The notes under the pieces are model-generated. The model saw only the letters and a list, made by a program, of their open reading frames with translations. It was not told the origin of the DNA and did no database searches. A stretch of DNA of 64,000 nucleotides from Nitrospirota bacterium (GTDB lineage: Bacteria > Nitrospirota > Thermodesulfovibrionia > Thermodesulfovibrionales > UBA6898), in NCBI GenBank assembly GCA_021825365.1, contig JAKAHR010000005.1:1-64000 (forward strand), in the 5' to 3' direction. How positions within the stretch are numbered: the stretch's first letter is position 1; the number at the start of each line of letters is the position of its first letter. Positions 17,577 to 27,425 of this stretch are shown here, in pieces. A program made the position numbers and the translations under genes.

Positions 17577-17782
17577 GTTGCCTCTTTGCATACATAAACA
17601 TCCGGGAAACGGGTCGGGTGTGCAGAAAAAGATCCATATCCTGAGCGGCTCCGAAACGTACAGGGTGCTTTCCCGCCACATGCAACAGCATACACCTGAC
17701 ATTATGTCCGCGGTTTCCGTGATCAGAAGTTGTCATGCCGCCATATATGGGCTTTTTATGCATGCCTGCCCCGTTTAAACGC

Positions 17783-18331
17783 CTATATCCTCGGCAGCAC
17801 AATGCCTTTGGCTGCCTGGTATTTGCCCTTCTTGTCGGCATACGAGGTCTCGCAGACCTCCTCTGCCTTCAGAAAGACAACCTGGCCGATGCCTTCATTG
17901 GCATAGAGCCTTACCGGAAAAGGCGAGGTGTTCGAGACGGATATCGTCACATGCCCTTCCCATTCCGGTTCAAGAGGGGTCACATTCACGACAACCCCGG
18001 CCCGCGCGTAGGTGGACTTTCCGAAGCAGATGGCGAGTATCTCGCGGGGTATCCTGAAATATTCGAGAGATCGGCAGATGACGTAGGAATGGGCGGGTAT
18101 CTCGCAGACATCGCCCCTGAAGTCGATAAAGTTGGCCGCATCGAAGTTCTTGGGGTCAACGACCTTGCCCTTTCCCGGGTTCGGGAGTTTGAACTCATCC
18201 GATATGCGCATGTCATAGCCATAGGCGGAGACACCGGAGGAGATGACCCCCTCCCTCTTCTGCTCGGTATTAAAGGGCTCGATCATGCCCTGCTCAGCCA
18301 TCCGCCGTATCCAGCCGTCGTTCATCACCAT
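17783..18331 (-). CDS. dcd: dCTP deaminase
   Basis: This 182-residue enzyme makes dUTP from dCTP on the path to dTTP. The family signature GKSTYARAGVVVNVTPLEP is complete and includes the catalytic glutamate region, and the C-terminal lid (SYADKKGKYQ) is present. A bifunctional dCTP deaminase-dUTPase cannot be excluded by eye. A possible promoter with a perfect TATAAT lies about 55 bp upstream. The gap to pyrF is 206 bp with nothing recognisable, so shared transcription is likely but unproven. Confidence 0.93.
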   Translation of the reverse strand: MVMNDGWIRRMAEQGMIEPFNTEQKREGVISSGVSAYGYDMRISDEFKLPNPGKGKVVDPKNFDAANFIDFRGDVCEIPAHSYVICRSLEYFRIPREILAICFGKSTYARAGVVVNVTPLEPEWEGHVTISVSNTSPFPVRLYANEGIGQVVFLKAEEVCETSYADKKGKYQAAKGIVLPRI

Positions 18332-18380
18332 AGGTTATGCCTCCCCTGCCACTCCTGAATCTCTTCCTGAACCGAAAAGT

Positions 18381-18395
18381 GGGTATATTATACCC
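18381..18395 (-). promoter_or_regulatory. palindrome with embedded -10 box upstream of dcd
   Basis: A perfect 7-1-7 inverted repeat (GGGTATA, centre T, TATACCC) contains a consensus TATAAT on the minus strand at 18392-18387. This places a start about 50 nt before dcd. No good -35 is visible 16-18 bp upstream, so activation or an extended contact would be needed. The symmetry could also be a repressor site. Confidence 0.4.
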
Positions 18396-18539
18396 CATCT
18401 GCATTATGTCTTCCTCCCGCTGCGGGGCCCGGAGGGCGGGTATGCACAAAAAGCCTTTGCACTGTCATTCAAAACACCTGATTTGTTATCATAAATAAGC
18501 GGTGCATTTCCTTCCGAAGGCTCGCTGAGAACATAGAGA

Positions 18540-21122
18540 ATGGGGTTTTCAATAGTCATGTCGAAGTTCATCCTCAGTTTGACGGTAGTATCGGTTCTTC
18601 TCGTATCGACCCTAATGCCGTTGGCAGCCGCCGCGATCACGCCTGCCCCTGAAACAAGACAGGTCATGCATGTCAGGCTGCCGAACCGCAAGAACGCCCA
18701 ACCCTTATCAGACGCGATCGCCTTTCCGCAGGCAATACAGTCATATAGGGGCATTCAGTCGCTCTGGACGCCTCCGCTCACCCCTCCGGCTACTGTCAAT
18801 TTTCTCGGTGCAACGTTAAACGGTACGCATCCCATCAACACCTTTCCTCCTGATACCATGGGCGCGGTCGGCCCCACACAATATGTCGTGATGGCCAACG
18901 GACGGATCGTCTCGTTCAATAAGCTTACCGGGACTGCAGACAGCGTACTCGACACGACTTCAAACAGCTTCTTTCAAATGGATAGAACCGGCTGCAACAC
19001 CACGACCCCCCGCATACGGTATGACCGCCTATCAGGTCGCTGGTTTATGATTATGGTAACGGACTGCATACCAAACAGAATACTGATCGCGGTCAGCAAC
19101 GGAGGCATCATAGCCTCGCCGGCTGACTTCGATTTTTTTCATATCGACGTTGCGACACAAGCGCCAATCATTACTGATCCGAACCCTCTGTTTGACCCAT
19201 CCACCTGCATGGCTGACTTTCCGACCCTCGGCGTCGATGCCCATGCCCTCTATATCGGCACGAACAATATATGCGGAGGTTCGTACCACAGCTCTGATGG
19301 GTATGTGATAAAAAAGAGTTCCCTCATTGCAGCGACGCCATCCCTTAACGTGACCGTGTTTCGGGCATTAGAGACATGGGACCCATCAGGTGTGCCGCAG
19401 GGAGTCGATAATGACGACCCGGCTGCCGCAGAGGGCTATTTTGTTCGAACCAGCGCTGTAGCATTCGCCCAACTATTTCTCAGGAGGGTGACTTATGACC
19501 TTTCCGGTATACCATCAATATCGGGCGATATATCCATTTCCGGCGTGGGCAATACTTCTTATCCAATACCGGTACCCCACCAAGGCGGAACAACCGGTGA
19601 TCTCGATGCGCTTGATGATCGACTGACATCCTCTCAAATAAGAAACGGTAGTCTCTGGACATCACATAATATCGGTGTCGATAGCTCGGGTGCAGTGCCG
19701 ACGGATCCACTCAACATAGACCGAAACGGCATACGCTGGTACGAAATTACGGATCTCGCCGGTTCGCCGGGTGTGGCTCAGTCCGGGACTATTTACGACT
19801 CAACCGCAACGAACCCCAAGTTCTACTGGATACCCTCTATCATGGTATCGGGTCAGGGGCATGCAGTGGTCGGGTTCAACTCTGCCGGGGCGAATGATTA
19901 TATCAATGCCGGTGTGGCCGGAAGACTTACTGGAGATACCGCGGGTACAATGGGTGCACCCCTTCTCTACACAAACAACACCAGCTTCGCATATAACCCT
20001 GCCTCAGACACCAGTTCGCCCCGTCTCTGGGGGGCATATTCTCACACGAGCCTCGATCCAGAGGACGACATGACCATGTGGACGATTCAGGAGTACTGCG
20101 ATGCCGCAAATTCCTATGGTCTGCAGGTCCTGAAGATTATCGCACCTCCGCCGGCAACGCCTTCCTCGGCCACTCCGTCGATGATTACCGCCGGACAGGC
20201 ATCGGTTCCCGTGATAATCGGCGGGACTTCAAGCGGCGGCTCGGGTTTTTATGACCCCGGGGCTGGTGCCGGTTTCTATCATCTCTCCGCTTCCATTACC
20301 GGCGTCACGGTCAACAGCCTGACCTATACCAATCCGACCAGCATAAGCCTGAACCTCTCGACCGTCGGGGCGACGCCGGGACTGAAATCCATTACTGTCA
20401 CTAACCCGGACGGCCAGTCAGTGACGACGAGTAATTTCATCAGGGTCTGTCCTGTCATCACTCTCGGTCCATCCGCCATACCGGCAGGGAAACAATCAGC
20501 AGCCTATACGGCAACAGATTTCTCGACAACAGGAGCAACCGGGGCAGTCACCTTTCTGGTTTCAGAGGGCTTATTGCCGACCGGCATGACTTTATCGGGA
20601 GCGGGACGGCTGTCCGGGACGCCGTCTGCTACGGGTAATTTTCCAGTAACCATTACAGCGACTGATGCCGACGGCTGTTCGGCCACCGGCAGCTACACGC
20701 TGATGATCGTGGCGGCAGGTGGTACCGACATCGTCAAGATCGTGGGTACGCAGACAGCCTATCGTTCAACCATCCAAGAGGCTTACGGCGCTGCCGCGGC
20801 CAGTGGTGATACCATCCAGGCGCTTGCAGCCGGATATACGGAGACCCTCTTGTTCGGTGATGCCAAGACAATTTCCCTCGAAGGCGGCTTTAATGCCGAC
20901 TTCTCTCCCAATGCCTCGGCCTTCACGACTATCATTGGTCCGGCAACAATAAGCAGCGGGAATGTCACGACGAAAAACATCATCGTCCAGGGGGTAACGA
21001 CAGTAAGCGGAGGATCTGCTGTCATGGATACCACGCAGATTCAGGGATCGCTGCTCATCACCAACTCCGGAACGGTCTCTCTCGGCGCCACCGGCACAGC
21101 CGGGGGCCTGGCTATTCTCTAG
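18540..21122 (+). CDS. large secreted protein with IPT/TIG and Ig-like domains
   Basis: This protein of about 860 residues begins with a signal peptide (LSLTVVSVLLVSTLMPLAAAA). Residues of about 85-540 form a region opening with TMGAVGPTQYVVMANG and rich in aspartate, glycine and aromatic residues, probably a beta-propeller or similar. Then come an IPT/TIG-like domain (about 545-640; SVPVIIGGTSSGGSGF), a putative-Ig (He_PIG) domain (about 645-725; GLLPTGMTLSGAGRLSGTPS) and a repeat-like beta C-terminus. It is probably an exported surface or binding protein; the ligand is unknown. ATG 18558 (MSKFILSL) is an equally good start. It diverges from dcd. Confidence 0.8.
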   Translation: MGFSIVMSKFILSLTVVSVLLVSTLMPLAAAAITPAPETRQVMHVRLPNRKNAQPLSDAIAFPQAIQSYRGIQSLWTPPLTPPATVNFLGATLNGTHPINTFPPDTMGAVGPTQYVVMANGRIVSFNKLTGTADSVLDTTSNSFFQMDRTGCNTTTPRIRYDRLSGRWFMIMVTDCIPNRILIAVSNGGIIASPADFDFFHIDVATQAPIITDPNPLFDPSTCMADFPTLGVDAHALYIGTNNICGGSYHSSDGYVIKKSSLIAATPSLNVTVFRALETWDPSGVPQGVDNDDPAAAEGYFVRTSAVAFAQLFLRRVTYDLSGIPSISGDISISGVGNTSYPIPVPHQGGTTGDLDALDDRLTSSQIRNGSLWTSHNIGVDSSGAVPTDPLNIDRNGIRWYEITDLAGSPGVAQSGTIYDSTATNPKFYWIPSIMVSGQGHAVVGFNSAGANDYINAGVAGRLTGDTAGTMGAPLLYTNNTSFAYNPASDTSSPRLWGAYSHTSLDPEDDMTMWTIQEYCDAANSYGLQVLKIIAPPPATPSSATPSMITAGQASVPVIIGGTSSGGSGFYDPGAGAGFYHLSASITGVTVNSLTYTNPTSISLNLSTVGATPGLKSITVTNPDGQSVTTSNFIRVCPVITLGPSAIPAGKQSAAYTATDFSTTGATGAVTFLVSEGLLPTGMTLSGAGRLSGTPSATGNFPVTITATDADGCSATGSYTLMIVAAGGTDIVKIVGTQTAYRSTIQEAYGAAAASGDTIQALAAGYTETLLFGDAKTISLEGGFNADFSPNASAFTTIIGPATISSGNVTTKNIIVQGVTTVSGGSAVMDTTQIQGSLLITNSGTVSLGATGTAGGLAIL

Positions 21123-21277
21123 AAACCGTCCGTTATCTCTTCACCACTCGGTCAGACTCCGGCGCATCGCCATGCAAATCTCCTTCTGGAAACAGGCATT
21201 CCTGCTTTCGGGGACTCATACAAAGGTGCTATAGTATAAGGACTACGCATATCGCCACTACTGCCACAGGAGGAATC

Positions 21278-21865
21278 ATGCAGGCCATCGGGAAGTTGCT
21301 TGAGGCGTCATTACAGCATTACGAAAAAAAGGAATACGCTGCTGCTGAAAAACTGCTGGACGAACTTCTTGCAGCTAACCCCAACTTCCACCGTGCATGG
21401 TTCATGAAGGGGATCATCCTCGAAGAGACGGGGAGACAGTCGGAGGCAGATCAATATCTCGCCAAGGCAGGCAGCGTTTTCACCCTCATGTTCCGCCTGG
21501 CGATGCAGCTTGAGGAAATAGACCCGGAGCGCAGCCTCTCGTATTATAACCGCCTGGTAGAGATGGACCCGGCAAACAACCTTATATGGTTCAATCGCGG
21601 CCTGCTGTGCGAAAAGACAGGCAATACAACCGAAGCCAGGGCCAGCTTCAGGAACCTCCGGCCCATGCGCGAGATCGCCTCACGGATTCTAATCCCCCTG
21701 GGGTTTATGGTCATCATGATAGCGGGAGGGCTGGCGATGGTACAGCGCGGCGACAGGGCACTGGGCTCGATCGTGCTCTCCTCGGCAATCTTCTGTTTCT
21801 TCTGGCTGAAGCGTGATGCGGGCAAGGCGCTGCAGATGGTTTCGAAGAAAAAGAAATCCGCTTAG
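21278..21865 (+). CDS. TPR protein with C-terminal membrane hairpin
   Basis: This 195-residue protein has about three tetratricopeptide repeats (residues 5-125; AEKLLDELLAANPNFHRAWF, then SYYNRLVEMDPANNLIWFNRG). Two hydrophobic stretches follow (about 137-157 and 163-178) before a lysine-rich tail. TPR units bind partner proteins, so it may be a membrane-tethered scaffold with its repeats in the cytoplasm. A GGAGG ribosome site precedes ATG 21278. It converges on the hydrolase gene with a 13-bp gap and no clear terminator. No partner is identifiable. Confidence 0.8.
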   Translation: MQAIGKLLEASLQHYEKKEYAAAEKLLDELLAANPNFHRAWFMKGIILEETGRQSEADQYLAKAGSVFTLMFRLAMQLEEIDPERSLSYYNRLVEMDPANNLIWFNRGLLCEKTGNTTEARASFRNLRPMREIASRILIPLGFMVIMIAGGLAMVQRGDRALGSIVLSSAIFCFFWLKRDAGKALQMVSKKKKSA

Positions 21866-21878
21866 GAAACAGGCTGTC

Positions 21879-22430
21879 TTATTTGATCCTTTTTGAAATT
21901 GCCTTGAACTCCTCGGTCCCGCCCCTCTCCAGGAGCTGAAAGAGCACCGTCTCGGTGCAGGTGATTACAGCCCCCGCATCGCGCATACATTCGATCCCTA
22001 TCCTGAAGTTCTCTTCTGTCCGGGAACAGGTGGAATCCTGGACCATGTGTACCTGAAGTCCCTGACGGAGAAGATCGATGCAGGTCTGCAAAACGCAGAC
22101 ATGGGCCTCCATGCCGACGAGGATTACCTTCTTCCGTTTCAATTCAGCGAACTTCCCGGAGAAAGACCCGTCCCTGCAGCAGCTGAAGGTGATCTTCTCG
22201 TGCGGCGCATAGGCTGGAAGCGCCTCTCTGATTTCCGGCACCGTGGGGCCGAGCCCCTTGGGGTACTGCTCGTTGAGGACGATGGGAATGGAAAGAAGCT
22301 TGGCAGCCTCGATAAGGTGGCGGCAATTGTCCAGGACCTTCTGCCTCTGGGCCATCACCGCTGCCAGCCGCTCCTGGATATCCACGATGACCAGGACCGC
22401 ATCGTCCTTTGCTAGAATAAACCTTTCCAC
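21879..22430 (-). CDS. isochorismatase-family cysteine hydrolase
   Basis: This 183-residue protein has the intact triad of the isochorismatase-like fold: Asp17 (VDIQERL), Lys79 (PHEKITF) and Cys112 (MEAHVCVLQT). Members hydrolyse amides or the isochorismate ether. The small size and the VGMEAHVC block resemble YcaC-type hydrolases of unknown substrate, not the siderophore enzymes. No signal peptide is present. The start is GTG 22430, behind a close GGAGGT site. A consensus TATAAT lies about 45 bp upstream. The adjacent carbonic anhydrase gene ends 73 bp upstream, on the same strand. Confidence 0.88.
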   Translation of the reverse strand: MERFILAKDDAVLVIVDIQERLAAVMAQRQKVLDNCRHLIEAAKLLSIPIVLNEQYPKGLGPTVPEIREALPAYAPHEKITFSCCRDGSFSGKFAELKRKKVILVGMEAHVCVLQTCIDLLRQGLQVHMVQDSTCSRTEENFRIGIECMRDAGAVITCTETVLFQLLERGGTEEFKAISKRIK

Positions 22431-22472
22431 TGATACCTCCTGCTCCGAGTTTGTCTGTCCGCGCTATCCGCC

Positions 22473-22478
22473 ATTATA
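22473..22478 (-). promoter_or_regulatory. candidate -10 box for the hydrolase gene
   Basis: A perfect TATAAT on the minus strand (22478-22473) would place a transcription start about 36 nt before the GTG of the hydrolase gene. The -35 region is poor (a partial TGAC at 19-20 bp spacing), so this is a weak call. Confidence 0.35.
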
Positions 22479-22503
22479 CTCCAAAGGTACTGGTAGCCGT
22501 CAT

Positions 22504-23109
22504 CTAGCTCTTAGCGGGACGCTCGGTCCTGATGATCCTGATCTCGCCCGTGGCCATGTCATAAACCCAGCCGTGGAGGTTCAGGCTCTTATCGTTCAGG
22601 GACTTCCGGACAAAAGGATACTCCTGCAGATGTTCCAGCTGCAGCCTCACGTTTTCCTCGACGATCAGCTTCATCCGCTGCTCCGTCGCTATATCAATAT
22701 GGAGAGCGTGGATCTTCTCGTCCACCCGCTCTTTCGCCTTGTAGGCGTTGATAAGCCAGACGGGGATGTACTTGTCTTCGGTATTCACCTCATCCAGGGC
22801 CTGGATACCCCCACACCCGTAATGACCGCAGATCACCACGTCGGGGATATGCAGATGATTGATCGAAAATTCGAGAACTGCGCTGAGGTTCCAGTCATTG
22901 GTGGCCACGATATTGCCCACATTGCGGTGGACAAAGACCTCTCCCGGCCTTGTGTTCGTGATGGTGTTCACCGCCACCCGCGAGTCGGAACACCCGATCC
23001 AGAGAACCGTCGGCCTCTGGTCCTTCAAGAGAGCGTTGTAGAACTCCTTCTCCTTCTCAAAATCGTCGGATACGAACCTCTTATTGCCTTCAAGCAATGT
23101 CGATATCAT
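22504..23109 (-). CDS. beta-class carbonic anhydrase
   Basis: This 201-residue zinc enzyme interconverts CO2 and bicarbonate in the cytoplasm. The zinc ligands are visible: Cys40 in CSDSR, and His96 and Cys99 in HYGCGG; the Asp42-Arg44 dyad is intact. Length and sequence match the Can/CynT group. It lies just beyond the terminator of the acetate operon, so it is a separate unit, but bicarbonate supply near acetate metabolism is sensible. ATG 23109 follows a GGGAGGT ribosome site. Confidence 0.95.
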   Translation of the reverse strand: MISTLLEGNKRFVSDDFEKEKEFYNALLKDQRPTVLWIGCSDSRVAVNTITNTRPGEVFVHRNVGNIVATNDWNLSAVLEFSINHLHIPDVVICGHYGCGGIQALDEVNTEDKYIPVWLINAYKAKERVDEKIHALHIDIATEQRMKLIVEENVRLQLEHLQEYPFVRKSLNDKSLNLHGWVYDMATGEIRIIRTERPAKS

Positions 23110-23152
23110 GGCGACCTCCCCAGAGCCAGACGCGGTTCGTGATGACTCCGCC

Positions 23153-23186
23153 TGAAAATAGAGAGGGAGACAGTAGTCTCCCCCTC
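23153..23186 (-). terminator. intrinsic terminator of the acetate operon
   Basis: On the minus strand, an 11-bp stem (arms 23186-23176 and 23171-23161, with one G-U pair) closes a 4-base loop and is followed by TATTTT. It lies 35 bp after the acs stop and before the carbonic anhydrase start, which separates the two units. Confidence 0.75.
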
Positions 23187-23220
23187 TGCTCAGGCTATTT
23201 GACCGTCAGCCTTGACCAGT

Positions 23221-25200
23221 CTACAGCCTTTCCTTCACGAGGTTATTGACGACCGAGGGATCGGCGAGGGTCGAGGTATCACCCAGCTCATCGACCTGGC
23301 CCCAGGCGATCTTCCGCAGTATCCGGCGCATGATCTTGCCGGACCTCGTCTTGGGCAGTCCCGGCGCAAACTGCAGCTTATCCGGTGAGGCGATCGGTCC
23401 GATCACCGTACGCACATGTCCCACCAGGGTCTTCTTCAGGGCATCGCTTGGATTAAACCCGTCTTTGAGGGTGACATAGACATAGATGCCCTCACCCTTG
23501 ATGTCATGGGGATAGCCCACCACCGCTGCCTCTGCAACCGCCTCGTGGCTCACCAGGGCCGATTCCACCTCCGCGGTGCCCAGCCGGTGGCCCGAGACGT
23601 TGATGACGTCGTCTATGCGGCCCATCAGCCAGTAGTCGCCGTCTTCGTCGTATCTCGCCCCGTCCCCGGTGAAGTACCTGCCGATAAACCGCGAGAAGTA
23701 CACCTCCTTGATCCGCTTGTTCTCCGGGTCTCCATAGGTGCCCCGCAGCATCCCCGGCCAGGGTTTCTCGATGACCAGGTATCCCCCTTCGTTTGCTCCC
23801 GCAGGGGAGCCGTCTTCTTTGAGCACACGGGGAACTACCCCGGGGAACGGCCTGCAGGCAGAGCCGGGTTTCGTCGTCATCGCACCGGGAAGCGGCGTGA
23901 TGAGTATCCCTCCGGTTTCGGTCTGCCACCAGGTGTCGACTATCGGCAGCTTCCCCTTGCCCACATGGTTGTGGTACCACATCCACGCCTCAGGGTTGAT
24001 CGGCTCCCCAACGGTCCCCAGGACCCGCAGGGAGGAGAGGTCGTGTTTGTTGACAAAACTCTCCCCTTCCCTCATCAACGCCCTGATCGCCGTCGGTGCG
24101 GTATAGAATATGTTGACCTTGTGCTTTGCCACGATCGCCCAGAACCTCCCTGCATCAGGATAGGTCGGGATGCCTTCGAACATCAGGCTGGTCGCCCCAT
24201 AGCTCAGGGGCCCATAGACGATGTAGCTGTGCCCCGTCACCCACCCGATGTCCGCGGTGCAGAAGTGGATATCTTCTTCGTGGTAGTCAAATATCCACTG
24301 GAAGGTCAGGTTGGTATAAAGCATGTAGCCCCCGGTGGTATGCAGCACCCCCTTGGGCTTGCCGGTCGAACCCGACGTGTAGAGGATGTACAGCGGGTCT
24401 TCTGCATCCATCTTCTCGGGCTCGCAGTAGTTGCTGATGTCGGCTGCGTTGATCTCGTCGTTCCACCACAGGTCCCGTTTGGGCTCCATGTCTACCGCCC
24501 CGTCGCCCCTCTTCACGATGATCATCTTCTCCACTGTCGGGCATTCCTGGATCGCTTCGTCCGCATTGGACTTAAGAGGCACAAACCTGCCGCCCCTGAC
24601 CCCCTTGTCCGCTGTCACTACCAGCTTGGCCTGGCAGTCCTGTATCCTGTCGCGCAGGGCCTGCGCGCTGAATCCCCCAAAGACGATGCTGTGGATCGCC
24701 CCGATGCGCGAGCAGGCAAGCATCGAGATCGCAAGCTCGGGGATCATCGGAAGATAGATCGTCACCCGGTCACCCTTCTTTACCCCGTGTTTCTTCAGGA
24801 CGTTGGCAAACCGGTTGACCTCGGTGTAGAGCTGCTGGTACGTAAACGTACGGTAGCTTCCGTCATCGCCTTCCCAGATGATCGCCGCCTTGTTCCGCCT
24901 CACCGTGTTGATATGGCGGTCCAGACAGTTGAAGGAGGCGTTTATCTTGCCCCCCTTAAACCACTTGATGTAGGGCTTCTCAAAGTCGTAATCAAGCACC
25001 TTGTCCCACTTCTTGTACCACGTCAGGTTCTTCTCGGCCATCTCACCCCAGAAGCCCTCCGGGTCGTCTACCGACCGCTTGTAGAGCTTCTCGTAATCGG
25101 CCATGCTCTTGATGTGGGCCCTGGCGCTGAATTCCTTTGACGGAGGAAAGGTCCGCTTCTCCTCCATCAGCACACTGATCTTTTTGTCGTTGTCAGACAT
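23221..25200 (-). CDS. acs: acetyl-CoA synthetase (AMP-forming)
   Basis: This 659-residue cytoplasmic enzyme activates acetate through acetyl-AMP to acetyl-CoA. All blocks are present: P-loop [11 protein letters not shown] (about 275), [10 protein letters not shown] (about 422), the hinge [13 protein letters not shown] (about 535) and the lysine block TRSGKIMRR, where Lys622 is the usual reversible acetylation site. It is the last gene of the operon with the ActP symporter, 112 bp after actP. That gap holds a strong hairpin, so its level may be set separately. The ribosome site AAGGAGG is strong. Confidence 0.97.
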   Translation of the reverse strand: MSDNDKKISVLMEEKRTFPPSKEFSARAHIKSMADYEKLYKRSVDDPEGFWGEMAEKNLTWYKKWDKVLDYDFEKPYIKWFKGGKINASFNCLDRHINTVRRNKAAIIWEGDDGSYRTFTYQQLYTEVNRFANVLKKHGVKKGDRVTIYLPMIPELAISMLACSRIGAIHSIVFGGFSAQALRDRIQDCQAKLVVTADKGVRGGRFVPLKSNADEAIQECPTVEKMIIVKRGDGAVDMEPKRDLWWNDEINAADISNYCEPEKMDAEDPLYILYTSGSTGKPKGVLHTTGGYMLYTNLTFQWIFDYHEEDIHFCTADIGWVTGHSYIVYGPLSYGATSLMFEGIPTYPDAGRFWAIVAKHKVNIFYTAPTAIRALMREGESFVNKHDLSSLRVLGTVGEPINPEAWMWYHNHVGKGKLPIVDTWWQTETGGILITPLPGAMTTKPGSACRPFPGVVPRVLKEDGSPAGANEGGYLVIEKPWPGMLRGTYGDPENKRIKEVYFSRFIGRYFTGDGARYDEDGDYWLMGRIDDVINVSGHRLGTAEVESALVSHEAVAEAAVVGYPHDIKGEGIYVYVTLKDGFNPSDALKKTLVGHVRTVIGPIASPDKLQFAPGLPKTRSGKIMRRILRKIAWGQVDELGDTSTLADPSVVNNLVKERL

Positions 25201-25245
25201 ATAATTCCTCCTTAATGAGTTGGTACCTGAACGCCTACTATAGTC

Positions 25246-25285
25246 GCGGAGCCCGTGCCTTCCAAGCGGCAGGCCCGGGCTCCGC
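25246..25285 (-). other. long hairpin between actP and acs
   Basis: A perfect 10-bp stem (GCGGAGCCCG, 25246-25255, with CGGGCTCCGC, 25276-25285) encloses a second GCCT/AGGC stem. No U-tract follows in the direction of transcription, so it is not a standard terminator. It may stabilise or process the message between symporter and synthetase. On the minus strand, 25260-25246 also has the GG-N10-GC spacing of a sigma-54 site, but with a poor -12 element. Confidence 0.5.
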
Positions 25286-25312
25286 TCACGAAACTATGCC
25301 TGATCTTATCGG

Positions 25313-27058
25313 TTAATCTTCTGCGCCGATGCCGATATATTCCCTGAGTTTCTCACCCTCGAACTTGGCCTCGGCAACCTTGTCCGGTGACAACAACGAG
25401 GCGAGTATGCCGATGAGAAAAGCGGCTGCCATGGAATATATGCCGGGGTTCTTCAGCGGGAAGATCGCCTTGGGCATCTGCGACTTTGCCTCTTTTAACT
25501 GCGGCTCGACTGCCTTCTTCTCGGCTGCAATGGAGGCATCGATCTCCGCTACCTTGGCGGGGTCGAGACCCGGGACTTTCTGCTTCTCGAGATCCGCGAC
25601 CTTGGCCTTCATCGGCTCCTCGATCGCCTTCACGGCCTTTTCAACAGCCTGCACGTCCGCCTTGTGAACGATATCCACCCAGACCGTGGGGCTGAGGATC
25701 AGGAGGACCGTTGCGACAATCAGACCCGTGTATATGCTCAGATAAGCCCCGGCGGTAGTAAACTTCTTCCACATGATAGACATGAGGAGGGCCGGGAAAT
25801 TCGCGCTCGCGGCGATCGCGAACGTAAGCCCAACCAGAAACGCGACATTCTGGCCCTTAAAGAGAATGCCAAGCATAATGGCGGTGAAGCCAAGGCCGAC
25901 CGTTGCGATCTTGGCAACCTTCACCTCGTCCTTCTCCGAAGCCTGGCCGCGGCGGATAACGCCGACATACAGGTCATGGGAGAACGCCGAGGCTCCGGCA
26001 AGGGTCAGGCCCGAAACAACAGCCAGGATCGTCGCAAACGCGACAGCAGACAGAAACCCGAGGAAGACGTTTCCGCCGAGCGCCTCTGCAAGGAGAGGAC
26101 CCGCCATGTTGCCGCCTTTATCAATACCCATAATGATCTTCTGACCGACGAGAACCGCCGAACCAAAACCAATGGTAACGGTAAGGATGTAGAAGTAGCC
26201 GATGAAACCTGTTGCGTAGAACACGGATTTGCGGGCTGCCTTGACGTCAGGCACGGTAAAGAACCTCATCAGGATATGAGGAAGACCGGCGGTACCGAAC
26301 ATCAGGGCCAGACCCAGCGAGAAGGCATCCACCGGGTTAGTGACAAGGCCTCCGGGCTCGAGAAATTTGTTCGTATAGAGCTTCTCTGCCTGGCTGAAAA
26401 GGTTGCCGTAGCTGAAATTAAACTGGTTAAGGGTAAGGACCACTAGCAGCGTCGCGCCGCCCAGGAGCAGGCACGCCTTAATGATCTGAACCCACGTCGT
26501 GGCGATCATGCCGCCGAAAAGCACGTAGGAGATCATCAGACAACCCGTTACCACGATCGCAAGTTCGAAAGGCAGACCGAACATCAGCTTGATGAGCGTG
26601 CCGGCGCCGACCATCTGCGCGATGAGATAGGTGAGCACGACCACGATAGACCCGGCCGCTGCCGCAGCCCGGATAGGCCGCTGGTTAAGCCTGTAGGAGA
26701 CAACGTCGGCGAAGGTGTACTTGCCGAGGTTCCTGAGGGGTTCCGAGATAAGGAACATGATGATCGGCCAGCCCACGAGCCATCCCACCGAGTAGATCAG
26801 ACCGTCATATCCTTTCGTCGAAACGAGGCCGGCGATCCCGAGAAACGAGGCCGCCGACATATAGTCACCCGCCAGTGCGAGGCCGTTCTGGAGGCCGGTG
26901 ACGCTCCTGCCGGCAGCATAGAAGTCTTTCGTCGTTCTGGTCCTCTTCGCCGCCCACCATGTAATCAACAACGTCGAAATGACGAAGGCAACAAAAAACA
27001 GTATGGCAGTCGGGTTCGCCTGCCCTATCATCGTCTGTGGTGCAGTTGCTGGCATCAT
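25313..27058 (-). CDS. actP: cation/acetate symporter ActP
   Basis: This 581-residue sodium:solute symporter imports acetate or other short carboxylates. About 13 membrane helices are visible. The first helices ([20 protein letters not shown]) and the block [16 protein letters not shown] are typical of ActP. It is longer than E. coli ActP (549) because about 60 hydrophilic residues, rich in A, E, K and V, are inserted between TVWVDIVHK and KAIFP before the last helix. The start overlaps the stop of the DUF485 gene by one base (TAATG). Gene order and pairing match the yjcH-actP arrangement of E. coli. Confidence 0.93.
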   Translation of the reverse strand: MMPATAPQTMIGQANPTAILFFVAFVISTLLITWWAAKRTRTTKDFYAAGRSVTGLQNGLALAGDYMSAASFLGIAGLVSTKGYDGLIYSVGWLVGWPIIMFLISEPLRNLGKYTFADVVSYRLNQRPIRAAAAAGSIVVVLTYLIAQMVGAGTLIKLMFGLPFELAIVVTGCLMISYVLFGGMIATTWVQIIKACLLLGGATLLVVLTLNQFNFSYGNLFSQAEKLYTNKFLEPGGLVTNPVDAFSLGLALMFGTAGLPHILMRFFTVPDVKAARKSVFYATGFIGYFYILTVTIGFGSAVLVGQKIIMGIDKGGNMAGPLLAEALGGNVFLGFLSAVAFATILAVVSGLTLAGASAFSHDLYVGVIRRGQASEKDEVKVAKIATVGLGFTAIMLGILFKGQNVAFLVGLTFAIAASANFPALLMSIMWKKFTTAGAYLSIYTGLIVATVLLILSPTVWVDIVHKADVQAVEKAVKAIEEPMKAKVADLEKQKVPGLDPAKVAEIDASIAAEKKAVEPQLKEAKSQMPKAIFPLKNPGIYSMAAAFLIGILASLLSPDKVAEAKFEGEKLREYIGIGAED

Positions 27059-27381
27059 TAACCTCCTATTATCTTATCCTTGACATTTTTTACGTCACTG
27101 TCGTAAGACGAGTTTGCCCAGAAAATATAGACCATCGTAAGGATCCATGAAATCACGATCGTCATGACCGCTATGGGGATCCCGATGGTGGTCGAGCCGC
27201 CCTCGTTCAGCTTCTGGGCAAGGAAAGGCTTGTTGTAGGCTATAAGCCCGACGAACCCGAAGTACAGGACCAGTTCAAGCACGGTGAGGATGATCGAAAT
27301 CGTGTTCTTCTTCGACACCAGTGCCTTGAAATCAGGATCTTCAAGTATTTCGTGCGCTGTCTTTTTGGCGATACTGCTCAT
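27058..27381 (-). CDS. DUF485 membrane protein (YjcH-like)
   Basis: This 107-residue inner-membrane protein has two helices (about 27-49 and 66-90) and a short cytoplasmic N-terminus with [15 protein letters not shown], the hallmark of DUF485. Such proteins are almost always encoded directly before ActP and probably assist the symporter. The one-base overlap with actP shows translational coupling. A strong AAGGAGGT ribosome site precedes the start. The tail is rich in lysine and aspartate. Confidence 0.9.
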   Translation of the reverse strand: MSSIAKKTAHEILEDPDFKALVSKKNTISIILTVLELVLYFGFVGLIAYNKPFLAQKLNEGGSTTIGIPIAVMTIVISWILTMVYIFWANSSYDSDVKNVKDKIIGG

Positions 27382-27425
27382 CTCTTACCTCCTTGGATTA
27401 TATTTCTACTGCTGTGCGCCTGCTG

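Noticed and set aside
18404-18754. 116-codon minus-strand frame with CxxC pairs at the head of the secreted-protein gene
   Set aside because: It has several cysteine pairs that could suggest a zinc ribbon, but it overlaps the signal peptide of a much better gene and lacks a ribosome site.
23416-25140. 574-codon plus-strand frame opposite acs
   Set aside because: Antisense shadow of acetyl-CoA synthetase.
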